A stretch of 64,000 nucleotides of DNA from Hanamia caeni (lineage in GTDB: Bacteria; Bacteroidota; Bacteroidia; Chitinophagales; Chitinophagaceae). Location of the stretch: NCBI RefSeq assembly GCF_003721595.1, contig NZ_RJJR01000005.1:1-64000 (forward strand), given 5' to 3'. A program made the position numbers and the translations under genes. Within the stretch, counting starts at the first letter, position 1. The number at the start of each line of letters is the position of its first letter. This document shows positions 9,394 to 18,432 of the stretch, one piece after another. A model generated the notes under the pieces. The model was given only the letters and a program-made list of their open reading frames with translations. It ran no database searches and had not been told where the DNA came from.

Positions 9394-10479
9394 TCAGGAA
9401 ATTTCCTTGTCTGCTTTATTAATTAATTTATAATATTTTTTAGTTTGACGATGAAAGCTCAGGCCTTTTAGAAAACTCCAATAAGGCACACCGCGTTGAT
9501 GATTATACCGGCTGATTTCAAAAAGGATTTTCCAATGTTTCAAAATTTCTTTCCAGGCGGCGGTTAATGTGTATCCTGTATCATAAATATGATTGGGTTC
9601 TGCGCCACAACCATTATATTCCAGGATGACAAAGTTTTTTCTCTGTTTTAACTCTTCTATTGAATTGCACATGATATCATACCTGCCGTAAAAAAAATCA
9701 TTAATGCCAAGGCTAATCTCATCTAGTTGTTGCACCAGGTCGTCTGAAATTTCGGCACTCAGGTCAAAAAAATCAGCTCCTCTGTTGTGATTGCCGGCGT
9801 GGCTTAATATATAAACTTCATCCTTTGGAACAATTTTGCTGAAGTTGATTTCGTGTTTTTGCTTTAGTTCAGTTAATCGCTTTTTGGTCTTAACATTTTT
9901 TAATAATAATTCGCCTAAATTATGCACGCCGTCACCCACCACACGCATCGGCACCTTTTGCAGAAATCCTGTAATGTGGCCTTTTTTTTCAAACGGATAG
10001 CGATAATAGAAAAGGCTTATTTCCAAAGGATAGCTGATAAATTCCTGGATAAAATATTCAACCGGAACTTTAGAATGGTATTCTTTTAAATGCGCTTCGC
10101 TTTCAATTTTTCTGAACAATATTCCTTGCCCTCCCACCTCCGGCTTCACGATTAAGGGATAAGAAAATCCTTTTTTTTCTATGTCTTGTACTACTTCTGC
10201 AAATGAAACCGATGGGCTTATATTAAAAAAACGAGGACATAAATGTGGAGGAAGAAGATCGTGCATTTCTTTTTTAGGCTCACCATCCAGGCCGCCAAAA
10301 GTAAGTTTAGGATTGCTTGGAGTAAAAAACCAGACAGAACCGGATCGGATCATATACCATAGCCACACAGGCGCAATCGGAGCGTATAAAATTTTGAAAG
10401 GCCACTGTTCCCAGTTTTTTATTTTTTTAAACAATAGTTTTTTTTTAAACAAGCGCAAAAATAAGTTGAAACAGCGCAA
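9394..10479 (-). CDS. ATP-grasp family protein of unknown substrate
   Basis: About 361 residues. The fold is shown by PLIVKPEVGGQG near residue 105 (ATP-binding lysine and glycine loop), YFIQEFISYPLEISLFYYRY, and YDIMCNSIEELKQ followed by ILEYNGCGAEPN near 286 (E-x-N magnesium ligands). The N-terminus (NWEQWPFKILYAPIAPVWLW) is characteristic of a Bacteroidota group often annotated as D-alanine-D-alanine ligase-like. No ATG exists before this region, so translation must begin at a TTG (10479, 10458 or 10434). It probably ligates a carboxylate to an amine; the real substrate is unknown. It stands alone and diverges from the CCG-domain gene. Confidence 0.75.
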   Translation of the reverse strand: MRCFNLFLRLFKKKLLFKKIKNWEQWPFKILYAPIAPVWLWYMIRSGSVWFFTPSNPKLTFGGLDGEPKKEMHDLLPPHLCPRFFNISPSVSFAEVVQDIEKKGFSYPLIVKPEVGGQGILFRKIESEAHLKEYHSKVPVEYFIQEFISYPLEISLFYYRYPFEKKGHITGFLQKVPMRVVGDGVHNLGELLLKNVKTKKRLTELKQKHEINFSKIVPKDEVYILSHAGNHNRGADFFDLSAEISDDLVQQLDEISLGINDFFYGRYDIMCNSIEELKQRKNFVILEYNGCGAEPNHIYDTGYTLTAAWKEILKHWKILFEISRYNHQRGVPYWSFLKGLSFHRQTKKYYKLINKADKEIS

Positions 10480-10535
10480 CCTGTGCGTATTCTATCAAAA
10501 TTGTTTGTTGTATTTTAGCTCTTAAATCAGGTACC

Positions 10536-11315
10536 ATGCGTATCCCAACAATGGCAGAATTGACAGCAGAGGGCAAGAGCCCGGACATTTTATTTTTTGT
10601 GGGCTGTGCAGGAAGTTTTGACCAAAGAGCACAGAAAATCACCAAGGCTTTCGCCACAATTTTGCAGAAAATAGGAGTGAACTTTGCAATTCTTGGAAAA
10701 GAAGAAATGTGTAATGGCGACCCTGCGCGCCGTGCGGGAAATGAATTTCTGTTCCAGATGATGGCATACCAGAATATAAGATTGCTGGATGGCTATGGCA
10801 TAAAAAAGATAGTAACTACGTGCCCTCACTGTTTCAATATTTTAAAAAATGAATACCCGGCTTTGGGCGGTAATTATGAAGTAGTTCATCATACTGTTTT
10901 TTTGCAGCAATTAATAGATGAAGGCAAAATCAGGATGAAAGAGTCAGGTGAATTTAAAGGAAAGAAAATTACCTATCATGATAGTTGTTACCTTGGCCGC
11001 GCAAATAATATTTACGAGGCGCCACGCAAGGTGCTTGAGGCGTTGGATATTGAATTGACGGAAATGAAAAGATCGCGCAGCAACGGTTTTTGTTGTGGCG
11101 CAGGAGGCTCCCAGGTTTTTAAAGAGGAAGAAAAGGGCACACAAAGAGTAAACAATGAAAGAGCGCGCGAAGCCATAGAAACCGGTGCACAGATTATTGC
11201 TTCCAATTGCCCTTATTGCATGACGATGCTGACAGATGGTGTAAAATACAATCAAAAAGAAGAAGAAGTTAAAGTGATTGATCTGGCTGAACTAATCGCC
11301 GGAAGCATGGAATGA
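10536..11315 (+). CDS. CCG-domain Fe-S oxidoreductase subunit (LutA/HdrB/GlpC-like)
   Basis: This 259-residue protein carries two cysteine-rich CCG modules. The first has FFVGCAG near residue 24, an EMCNGD cysteine near 58 and TCPHC near 94-97. The second has HDSCYLGR near 150, FCCGAGGS near 186 and NCPYC near 225. Such modules bind a noncubane [4Fe-4S] cluster or a quinone/disulfide site in lactate, glycerol-3-phosphate and heterodisulfide oxidoreductases. The family usually sits beside a ferredoxin-domain or flavin subunit, but none is adjacent here. Cytoplasmic or membrane-associated; partner unknown. Confidence 0.85.
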   Translation: MRIPTMAELTAEGKSPDILFFVGCAGSFDQRAQKITKAFATILQKIGVNFAILGKEEMCNGDPARRAGNEFLFQMMAYQNIRLLDGYGIKKIVTTCPHCFNILKNEYPALGGNYEVVHHTVFLQQLIDEGKIRMKESGEFKGKKITYHDSCYLGRANNIYEAPRKVLEALDIELTEMKRSRSNGFCCGAGGSQVFKEEEKGTQRVNNERAREAIETGAQIIASNCPYCMTMLTDGVKYNQKEEEVKVIDLAELIAGSME

Positions 11316-11368
11316 AGTTATGAGTTATGAGTTATGAGTTATGAGTTATAAGTTATGAGTGATGAATT
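11313..11368 (+). repeat. Heptanucleotide tandem repeat (ATGAGTT)n
   Basis: Eight 7-bp units, mostly ATGAGTT with slight decay at both ends, begin at the stop codon of the CCG-domain gene and fill the first half of the gap before glnS. Slippage-prone repeats of this kind can vary in copy number between strains. Confidence 0.85.
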
Positions 11369-11418
11369 AAATATTTAGGATTGACGATTGGGAAATGATT
11401 TATTAAAAGAAAAAAATA

Positions 11419-13134
11419 ATGGCTGATAATAATAATCAATCTTTTGAAGCGAATGATTCACATAGCATTTTGCATAAAGAAAATACAGGAGAGCCACGAA
11501 GCCTCAATTTTATTGAAGAGATCGTTGAAAAAGATCTTGCCGAAGGGAAACATAAAACCATATTAACGCGCTTTCCGCCGGAACCCAATGGCTATTTACA
11601 TATTGGCCACGCCAAAAGTATCTGCCTCAATTTTGGCCTTGCTGAAAAATATAAAGGCAATACCAACCTGCGCTTTGATGACACTAACCCCGTAACAGAA
11701 GACGTAGAATACGTTGACAGCATAAAAGAAGATATTCGCTGGCTAGGCTTTACCTGGAGCAATGAATATTATTCCAGCGATTATTTTGACGAGCTGTATC
11801 TCTTTGCCACAAAGCTTATCAGAAAAGGGTTGGCGTATGTGGATGATAGTACCTCCGAACAAATAGCTGCCGCAAAGGGAACGCCCACAGAGCCAGGTAC
11901 AGAAAATGAATTTCGTAACCGAAGCGTGGAAGAGAATCTTCGCCTGTTTGAAGAAATGAAACAGGGCAAATACAAGGATGGTGAAAAAGTATTGCGCGCT
12001 AAGATAGATATGCAGCATATAAACATGCTGATGCGCGATCCTATCATGTACCGTATCAAACATGCATCCCATCACCGCACTGGCGATAAATGGTGCATTT
12101 ATCCCATGTATGATTTTGCGCATGGGCAAAGCGATAGTATAGAACATATTACGCACAGCATTTGTACGCTTGAGTTTGTGCCGCATCGTCCGTTATACGA
12201 TTGGTTTATCGAAAAACTTGAAATCTTTCCTTCGCGCCAGTATGAATTTGCAAGATTAAACATGACGTTCACGGTGATGAGTAAACGAAGATTGCTGCAA
12301 CTGGTAAATGAGAGATTTGTTTCGGGTTGGGATGACCCCAGGATGCCAACCATATCTGGATTTCGGAGAAAAGGGTACACGCCATCAAGCATCAGAACCT
12401 TTTGCGAAAGGATTGGCGTTGCCAAAAGGGATAACCTGATTGATATAAGCCTTTTGGAATTTTGCATCCGCGAAGAATTAAATCAATCTGCGCCGCGCAT
12501 AATGGCTGTGCTGAACCCCGTAAAGCTGATCATCGATAATTACGACGACAACAAAACTGAAGAACTGACTACCGAAAATCTTCCGAACGATCCCAACAAT
12601 GTGAGGACTATCACTTTTTCAAAAGAATTGTGGATTGAAAAAGATGATTTTATGGAAGTGCCTGTAAAAAAGTGGTTCAGGCTCGCTCCAGGGCAAATGG
12701 TTCGTTTAAAAAGCGCTTATATCATCCGCTGCGAAAGTTTTAAAAAAGATGATGAAGGAAATATTATTGAAATTCATTGTGCCTATATTCCGGAAAGTCG
12801 CAGCCATAATGATACCAGCAATATTAAAGTAAAAGGAACTATTCACTGGCTTAATGCCCGCGACGCCGCCTCTGCTGAAGTACGACTATACCAGCGGTTA
12901 TTTACGGTTGAAAATCCGGCTGCAGAAGAAGGAGATTTTAAAGCGTATATAAATCCTGATTCTTTACAAGTAATTCCGAATGCTTTTATAGAGCCGAATC
13001 TTCAGCATGACAATACAGGAAGCCATTTTCAATTTGTAAGAAACGGTTATTTCTGCATCGACAAAGATTCCCGGCCAGGGAAGCTTGTTTTCAATCGTAC
13101 GGTCACATTAAAGGAAGGATTTAAACCTAAGTAA
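11419..13134 (+). CDS. glnS: Glutamine-tRNA ligase
   Basis: This 571-residue class I aminoacyl-tRNA synthetase charges tRNA-Gln. The catalytic core has PPEPNGYLHIGHAKSI (HIGH motif near residues 58-62) and a KMSKS-like loop, VMSKRRL, near 286, followed by beta-barrel anticodon-binding domains. RFDDTNP and the GW-DPRMPT region are characteristic of the GlnRS/GluRS group, and the length and PNGYLHIGHAKS signature favour GlnRS. Start at 11419 follows an A-rich stretch. A copy of the 34-bp 3' element follows 28 nt after the stop. Confidence 0.95.
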   Translation: MADNNNQSFEANDSHSILHKENTGEPRSLNFIEEIVEKDLAEGKHKTILTRFPPEPNGYLHIGHAKSICLNFGLAEKYKGNTNLRFDDTNPVTEDVEYVDSIKEDIRWLGFTWSNEYYSSDYFDELYLFATKLIRKGLAYVDDSTSEQIAAAKGTPTEPGTENEFRNRSVEENLRLFEEMKQGKYKDGEKVLRAKIDMQHINMLMRDPIMYRIKHASHHRTGDKWCIYPMYDFAHGQSDSIEHITHSICTLEFVPHRPLYDWFIEKLEIFPSRQYEFARLNMTFTVMSKRRLLQLVNERFVSGWDDPRMPTISGFRRKGYTPSSIRTFCERIGVAKRDNLIDISLLEFCIREELNQSAPRIMAVLNPVKLIIDNYDDNKTEELTTENLPNDPNNVRTITFSKELWIEKDDFMEVPVKKWFRLAPGQMVRLKSAYIIRCESFKKDDEGNIIEIHCAYIPESRSHNDTSNIKVKGTIHWLNARDAASAEVRLYQRLFTVENPAAEEGDFKAYINPDSLQVIPNAFIEPNLQHDNTGSHFQFVRNGYFCIDKDSRPGKLVFNRTVTLKEGFKPK

Positions 13135-13162
13135 CTATTGGTTCGTTTAGTACGATGCTCCC

Positions 13163-13196
13163 AAAATAAAATCTGATGTTATTTGTTGCTTTACTG
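13163..13196 (+). repeat. Copy of the 34-bp 3'-end element, after glnS
   Basis: AAAATAAAATCTG-type 5' half, then TATTTGTTGCTTTACTG at 13180-13196. It is intergenic, sense with glnS, and lies before the convergent zapA gene. No hairpin terminator is visible here. Confidence 0.75.
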
Positions 13197-13202
13197 CCGG
13201 GT

Positions 13203-13493
13203 TTATTGCAAAGCTTCATCTAATTGCTTTTCCATTTTCAAAAGTGACGACGCGAGTTCATCATTTAAAATTTGGGAATTATCTTCTTTTGCCTGGGTAG
13301 CATACCATATCAAAACCATGGAAATATAATCCTGCATATCTTTTCCTGCAAACTGGGTTTTGAATTCAAGAATTTTTTCGTTGATGGTTTTCAAAACTTT
13401 TCTCACCGTTTCTTCATCGGCGGGTAAAATTTTTATGCGATAGTTTCTATCGGCAATAACAATATTGAGTGGAATGAGCTGCTGGCCTGCCAT
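13203..13493 (-). CDS. zapA: Cell division protein ZapA
   Basis: This 96-residue protein has the ZapA pattern: an N-terminal strand pair (IPLNIVIADRNYRIKILPADE), an ETVRKVLKTINEKI helix, and a long C-terminal coiled coil. ZapA cross-links FtsZ filaments at the division ring. It is the last gene of the pheT-coiled coil-zapA cluster, 3 bp after the preceding stop. Confidence 0.85.
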   Translation of the reverse strand: MAGQQLIPLNIVIADRNYRIKILPADEETVRKVLKTINEKILEFKTQFAGKDMQDYISMVLIWYATQAKEDNSQILNDELASSLLKMEKQLDEALQ

Positions 13494-13496
13494 GGA

Positions 13497-13787
13497 TTAT
13501 TTATTTAATACGCCGATACATTTATCCAGCGACCTGATGTAGCGGTTAATTGTTTTTTCAAAATCAGTTTTTTCGTTTCCCTCCAGTTGTCCCGCGGACG
13601 TTTTTAAAATCGCCACCTGCATTTCCAGTTGCTGGTTTCTTTCATGAAGGCTTTTGATTTTACTGGTAATATCCACATTTTCTTTGCGGAATTGCTCGAT
13701 TTCTTTATTGAGGAGCGCGTGCTTTTTTAAGAGCAATTGCAATTTAGCCTGAAGGTTGATTATATGATTTTCAATATTGTCAGCCAT
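13497..13787 (-). CDS. Coiled-coil protein of the zapA operon
   Basis: This 96-residue protein is almost entirely heptad-patterned (LQAKLQLLLKKHALLNKEIE, then LHERNQQLEMQVAILK), with a short C-terminal helix. It overlaps the pheT 3' end by 8 bp and is followed 3 bp later by zapA, a conserved order in Bacteroidota. A role beside ZapA in division, similar to ZapB, is inference from context and shape; no specific family motif is visible. Confidence 0.8.
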   Translation of the reverse strand: MADNIENHIINLQAKLQLLLKKHALLNKEIEQFRKENVDITSKIKSLHERNQQLEMQVAILKTSAGQLEGNEKTDFEKTINRYIRSLDKCIGVLNK

Positions 13788-16236
13788 TGCTTCTTATTAC
13801 AGCATCAAATTTAGTCTTCAAAGCAGTAATGATTTTGCTCATCATTTTTTCTACTTCTTCATCTGTCATCGTTTTTTCTGTATCCAAAAAAGTAAAGCTG
13901 ATTGCTAACGATTTTTTGTTAGGCCCCAGTTTTTCATTTTCGAAAACGTCAAACAGGCGAATGCTTTGCATCTTTTTAATATGCAAAGACTTTACCAGTT
14001 CTTCAATTTCGCCGAAAGGAATATTTTTATTAACAAGTAAAGAAAGGTCTCTTTCCACGTGCGGGTACTTCGAAATTGGTTCAAAAGTGATTTCTTTTTT
14101 GCTGCTCAAGTCGAGTAGATTGTCCCAGTCAATATCAATATAATACACGGGTTGTTTTATAGAAAACTTTTCCAGCCGGGATTTCTTAACTATTCCCATA
14201 GTAAGAAGACTTTTTCCTTTTGAGGTCGCCGTTAGGCTTTCTTCCAAATCTTCATTTTCTTCTTTTTGCTCAAACTTATAATTGCTGATGCCAGCCAATA
14301 AAAGAATCTTTTCACTTACGCCTTTTGCAAAATAAATTCCTGATGGCCGCGACGGGCTGTTCCAGGTTTTTATTGCCACATTGCCTGTGATGTAAATAGC
14401 TAATTTTTGAGATTCTGAATAAGAATTATTGCTTCGCAAATAAGTTTTACCAAATTCAAAAAATAAAAGATCGTTGTTCTTTCTGTTCAGATTATAAGCA
14501 ATACATTCAAGCCCGGTAGGCAACATCGAAGGTCGCATCACATTTAAATCTTCACTCAGACTGTTGATAATGGAAACCGAAGTATCCAGCGTTTCTTTAG
14601 AAAAATATTTACTGTTGGTGATGGAGTTAGTAAAAATTTCAAAAAAGCCATTGCCTACCAGCCAACCTGCAATTTTTGATTTCTGCGCTGCGGCTACCAC
14701 GCCGGTATCCGTTGAAGGTGTGATGTTGATGGAAGAAGGAATTTCTATATTATCCAAACCATCAATTCTCATAATTTCTTCTATTATATCTGCAGGAAGG
14801 GAAATGTCGGGATTGCTGTAAGGCACTTCCACCTGGAGACTGTCTATTCCTTCTCTTACAATTACATAATTTAAAGAAGTAAGAATATCCTTTATCGTAT
14901 CCGGGTGATATTTTTTACCACTGATTTTTTTGAGATAAAAATTTGATAAAGTCACTTCCTTTTTAGGCCTCGTGACGGGGTATACATCAATTATGTCGGA
15001 TGAAATAGTGCCGCCGGCAATTTCTTTAATCATCATTGCCGCCCGTTTCAGCACTTCAACCGTGTTGCCTATATTAATTCCTTTTTCAAAACGAACCGCA
15101 GCTTCCGTTCTGAGGTTATGCGCCAGCATGCTTTTCCTGACGGATGAGGCATTAAATACAGCACTTTCTAAAAAAATATCCGTAGTTGATTCTGTTACTC
15201 CGGAGTGCAAGCCACCAAAAACTCCGGCAATGCACATGGGCGTGTCTGCTCCATCGCAAATCATTATATCTTCTGCCCGCAGCTTTCTTTCTTTTTCATC
15301 CAGCGTTATAAATGGAGTGCCTTCTGCAAGGGTTTCCACTTTAATTTTAGTGCCCTTTATTTTATCCAAATCAAAAGCGTGGAGCGGCTGGCCGGTTTCA
15401 TGCAAAATAAAATTCGTAATATCCACGATATTGTTGACCGGGCGCAGGCCAATGGCTTTCAGTTTATTTTGAAGCCAATCAGGCGATTTGGCCACTTTAA
15501 TTCCTGAAATGCTGACGCCTGCATAACGTTCGCATTCTTTCGCATCTTTAATTTCCACCTCAAGCTGCCTTGAACGGTTGTCTGGCTTAAAATGATTTTT
15601 GAAAGGAGATATAACTTTTGCCGGCCTTTTTAAATGATGCGAGAGATAGGCACAAACATCTTTTGCCACTCCTAAATGACTCATGGCATCCATACGGTTA
15701 GGAGTAAGCCCTATTTCAAAAATCCAATCAGCATATAATTTAAAATAATCATTTAATGGAGTACCGGGCAAAGTGTTTTCCGCTAAAATCATTATGCCTT
15801 CATGGCTGGTGCCCAGGCCAATTTCATCTTCAGCACACAACATTCCGTTACTTTCCACTCCGCGGATTTTCGCATTTTTTATGGAAAATGGCTCACCCTT
15901 CAAAGGATAAAGGGTAGCGCCTACCGGCGCCAGTATTACATTTTGGCCTGCCTTTACATTGGGCGCTCCACAAACAATTTGCAAAATTTCACCTTTGCCA
16001 TTATCAACCGTGGTAATTTTTAATTTATCTGCGTTGGGATGCGGTTCGCAGGCGATTACCCTGGCTGTAAACAAACCCTCTAACCCGTTTTTCACCTGCT
16101 CATATCTTGCCAGGCTCTCTACTTCAAGGCCAACTGAAGTTAAAATCTCTGATATTTTTTGGGGATCGCCGGTTATTTTCAAAGTGAACTCATCAATTGG
16201 CAGGTATTCAACCAGCCAGTTATAACTAATCTTCAT
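13780..16236 (-). CDS. pheT: Phenylalanine-tRNA ligase beta subunit
   Basis: This 818-residue subunit of the alpha2-beta2 synthetase has an N-terminal EMAP-like tRNA-binding domain (about 40-150, with PHPNADKLKITTVD and GAPNVKAGQ). B3/B4 editing (GLRPVNNIVDITNFILHETG), B5 and B7-like core domains follow, then a C-terminal ferredoxin-fold anticodon-binding domain (KYPHVERDLSLLVNKNIPFG). Length is normal. The alpha subunit gene pheS lies about 10 kb away on the other strand rather than adjacent. pheT leads the operon with a coiled-coil gene and zapA. Confidence 0.97.
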   Translation of the reverse strand: MKISYNWLVEYLPIDEFTLKITGDPQKISEILTSVGLEVESLARYEQVKNGLEGLFTARVIACEPHPNADKLKITTVDNGKGEILQIVCGAPNVKAGQNVILAPVGATLYPLKGEPFSIKNAKIRGVESNGMLCAEDEIGLGTSHEGIMILAENTLPGTPLNDYFKLYADWIFEIGLTPNRMDAMSHLGVAKDVCAYLSHHLKRPAKVISPFKNHFKPDNRSRQLEVEIKDAKECERYAGVSISGIKVAKSPDWLQNKLKAIGLRPVNNIVDITNFILHETGQPLHAFDLDKIKGTKIKVETLAEGTPFITLDEKERKLRAEDIMICDGADTPMCIAGVFGGLHSGVTESTTDIFLESAVFNASSVRKSMLAHNLRTEAAVRFEKGINIGNTVEVLKRAAMMIKEIAGGTISSDIIDVYPVTRPKKEVTLSNFYLKKISGKKYHPDTIKDILTSLNYVIVREGIDSLQVEVPYSNPDISLPADIIEEIMRIDGLDNIEIPSSINITPSTDTGVVAAAQKSKIAGWLVGNGFFEIFTNSITNSKYFSKETLDTSVSIINSLSEDLNVMRPSMLPTGLECIAYNLNRKNNDLLFFEFGKTYLRSNNSYSESQKLAIYITGNVAIKTWNSPSRPSGIYFAKGVSEKILLLAGISNYKFEQKEENEDLEESLTATSKGKSLLTMGIVKKSRLEKFSIKQPVYYIDIDWDNLLDLSSKKEITFEPISKYPHVERDLSLLVNKNIPFGEIEELVKSLHIKKMQSIRLFDVFENEKLGPNKKSLAISFTFLDTEKTMTDEEVEKMMSKIITALKTKFDAVIRSNG

Positions 16237-16255
16237 GTATCTGTTTAAATATGTT

Positions 16256-16263
16256 CAAAAATA
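16256..16263 (-). promoter_or_regulatory. Candidate -7 promoter box for pheT (TATTTTTG)
   Basis: It matches TAnnTTTG on the minus strand, 19 bp upstream of the pheT ATG. The A/T-rich background lowers confidence and no -33 TTG was seen. Confidence 0.35.
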
Positions 16264-16679
16264 AGAAAGAAGTAGCTAACATTTTTTTACCACTTTCGCA
16301 GCAGATGAACAAATAAGGTCATTTTATATTTTGATTATGATAATATGGATTTTTTTGAACTCATGAGTTTTTTTTCGGCTGAAAAAAAATCCTGTAAACT
16401 TCCGCGTAGAAATCGTTTTTAAACATCTGTTGAAACCAGGATTTTTTTCTGGCATTTATTTTCACCGAAAGTTTTGACAGCCTTCACTTTCAGGAAATCG
16501 GAGGATTTTTTGGTAAAAAATTTTAATTTTTATCATAATAAATGGCTACTTATTTTAGCCGGAATTTATTCCTAAAAACTAATCTTTTTTTCTACACACC
16601 AGGATGTGCACAAAAATTGAAAAAATTGGGAAACTTTTTTTAATTGGGGAAAAACGCAATATACCTGTTGATAAGTGAC

Positions 16680-16687
16680 TACTTTTG
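16680..16687 (+). promoter_or_regulatory. Candidate -7 promoter box toward dnaB (TACTTTTG)
   Basis: It matches TAnnTTTG and lies 154 bp upstream of the dnaB ATG, which would give a long leader containing the GGCCT/AGGCC hairpin and a nine-codon frame. No -33 element at normal spacing. Confidence 0.35.
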
Positions 16688-16815
16688 AGTGATTATCTTG
16701 TGGAAATGGCCTGTATAAATATAAGGCCTTAACTATTTCTTAATTTAGATTTTGTTCCGTTACCTTAGCTCCCCGCTTATGAAAACACCGAAAAATTACA
16801 TAAGGATTTAAATTA

Positions 16816-16845
16816 ATGGCTCTGTTTGAGAAAATTAAAAAATGA
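16816..16845 (+). CDS. Possible nine-codon leader peptide overlapping the dnaB start
   Basis: ATG at 16816 opens MALFEKIKK and its TGA stop (16843-16845) overlaps the dnaB ATG (16842-16844) as ATGA. Such overlaps allow translational coupling. It is too short for coding statistics, so this is only a positional observation. Confidence 0.25.
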   Translation: MALFEKIKK

Positions 16846-18398
16846 ATTTACCAGATATAAATAAAGATAGAAAACGGCGGAAAAATGGGCCTCTTGAGCT
16901 GGGAACGATGGCTTTTGGCAAAGTGCCTCCGCAGGCAAAAGAACTGGAAGAGGCTGTGCTAGGAGCCATCATGTTAGAAAAAAATGCATTTGATATTATA
17001 GTTGAAATTTTATCTCCTGAATGCTTTTATGTGGAAGCGCACCAAAGAATTTTCAGGGCCATGCAGGGCTTGCAACAAAAAAATTCTCCCATCGATCTCT
17101 TAACCGTTGTAGAAGAATTAAAATTCCGCGAAGAGCTGGATTTGGTGGGCGGCCCTTTTTATGTTACCAGGCTTACCAATTCCGTTTTTTCTTCTGCCAA
17201 TATAGAAATTCACGCCCGCATCATACTTCAGAAATTCATCCAGCGCGAATTGATTAAGATAAGCAGCGAAATAATCGGCGATGCCTATGAAGACAGCACC
17301 GATGTTTTTGATTTGCTTGATATGGCAGAGTCAAAGCTTTTTGACATCACCAACAAGCATTTGAAAAGAGATTATGCCAGCATTGATACGGTGTTGGTAA
17401 AAACCATTCAGCGCATAGAAGATTTAAGAACCCGGCAGGATGAAATTACCGGCGTTCCTACAGGATTTAACAGCATCGATAAAGTAACGTATGGCTGGCA
17501 GCAAAGTGATTTGATAGTGTTGGCAGCGCGGCCTTCTGTGGGTAAAACTGCCTTTGCGCTTAATCTTGCCCGCAATGCGGCTTTGCATCCTACCAAGCCC
17601 ACGCCCGTTGGCTTTTTTTCACTGGAAATGAGCGCCAGCCAGTTGGTACAAAGAATCCTTAGTGCAGAAAGCGGCATCATGCTGGAAAAGATTGCAAGGG
17701 GAAGATTAGAGCAGCATGAAATGGAGGAATTGTATAAAAAAGGAATCAACCGCCTTTCTTCTGCGCCCATTCATATCGATGATACAGCGGCCTTGAATAT
17801 TTTTGAGCTGCGCGCCAAGTGCAGAAGGCTGAAAAATAAACACAATGTGGGGTTGATTATTATAGATTATCTGCAGCTAATGAGCGGTACGGGCGAAAAC
17901 CGCAATGCCAACCGCGAACAGGAAATCAGCCGTATTTCAAGGGATTTAAAGGGATTGGCAAAAGAATTACAAGTGCCCATCATTGCGCTAAGCCAGTTGA
18001 GCCGCGAAGTGGAAAAAAGGAAAGAAGGCAGTAAAATTCCTCAATTGAGCGACCTGAGGGAATCCGGAGCGATTGAGCAGGATGCAGACATGGTTATCTT
18101 TCTTTACCGACCCGAATACCACGACATTCATGCAAACGAGATGGGCGAATCTACCAAAGGAGAAACGCAGGTGCGGATAGCAAAACACAGAAACGGCCAG
18201 TTGGAAACGATTACGCTGAAGGCGCTTTTGCATATTCAAAAATTTGTAGAAAATGATGACGATGATTTCGGCCACAGGCTTCCTCCCGGAAACTTCAGGC
18301 CTGTAAAAGATATTGATGGACAAGGTGGCGCAAAGCTTTACTTCGAAGCCGGCAGCAAAATGAATGAGGCAGAATTTGATGAAGACGCTCCATTTTAA
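16842..18398 (+). CDS. dnaB: Replicative DNA helicase DnaB
   Basis: This 518-residue hexameric helicase unwinds DNA ahead of the replisome. The N-terminal domain (AKELEEAVLGAIMLEKNAF) is followed by the RecA-type domain with Walker A AARPSVGKTAFALNLA near 227-240, Walker B LIIIDYLQLM, and the SQLSREVEKR and RLAKHRNGQ-like motifs. The C-terminus is slightly longer than E. coli DnaB and acidic. rsmE starts 34 bp after the stop, so they are probably co-transcribed. Confidence 0.97.
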   Translation: MNLPDINKDRKRRKNGPLELGTMAFGKVPPQAKELEEAVLGAIMLEKNAFDIIVEILSPECFYVEAHQRIFRAMQGLQQKNSPIDLLTVVEELKFREELDLVGGPFYVTRLTNSVFSSANIEIHARIILQKFIQRELIKISSEIIGDAYEDSTDVFDLLDMAESKLFDITNKHLKRDYASIDTVLVKTIQRIEDLRTRQDEITGVPTGFNSIDKVTYGWQQSDLIVLAARPSVGKTAFALNLARNAALHPTKPTPVGFFSLEMSASQLVQRILSAESGIMLEKIARGRLEQHEMEELYKKGINRLSSAPIHIDDTAALNIFELRAKCRRLKNKHNVGLIIIDYLQLMSGTGENRNANREQEISRISRDLKGLAKELQVPIIALSQLSREVEKRKEGSKIPQLSDLRESGAIEQDADMVIFLYRPEYHDIHANEMGESTKGETQVRIAKHRNGQLETITLKALLHIQKFVENDDDDFGHRLPPGNFRPVKDIDGQGGAKLYFEAGSKMNEAEFDEDAPF

Positions 18399-18432
18399 TT
18401 TATTAACCATACAAAGCGGTGAAGAAAAATTA

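Larger units (their letters stand above)
16237..16841. other. 605-bp A/T-rich divergent region between pheT and dnaB
   Basis: No credible protein gene except a nine-codon frame at 16816. Visible elements are a -7-like box for pheT (16256-16263, minus), a -7-like box toward dnaB (16680-16687), a TGTTGATAA site (16666-16674), a CCAG/CTGG hairpin with a T-rich loop near 16436-16453, and a GGCCT/AGGCC hairpin at 16708-16728. The length is unusual for this compact window and suggests regulation of dnaB or an unrecognised RNA. Confidence 0.5.

Noticed and set aside
14972..15472. Long plus-strand open frame
   Set aside because: It lies entirely inside pheT on the opposite strand and lacks domain or start-site support; antisense shadow.
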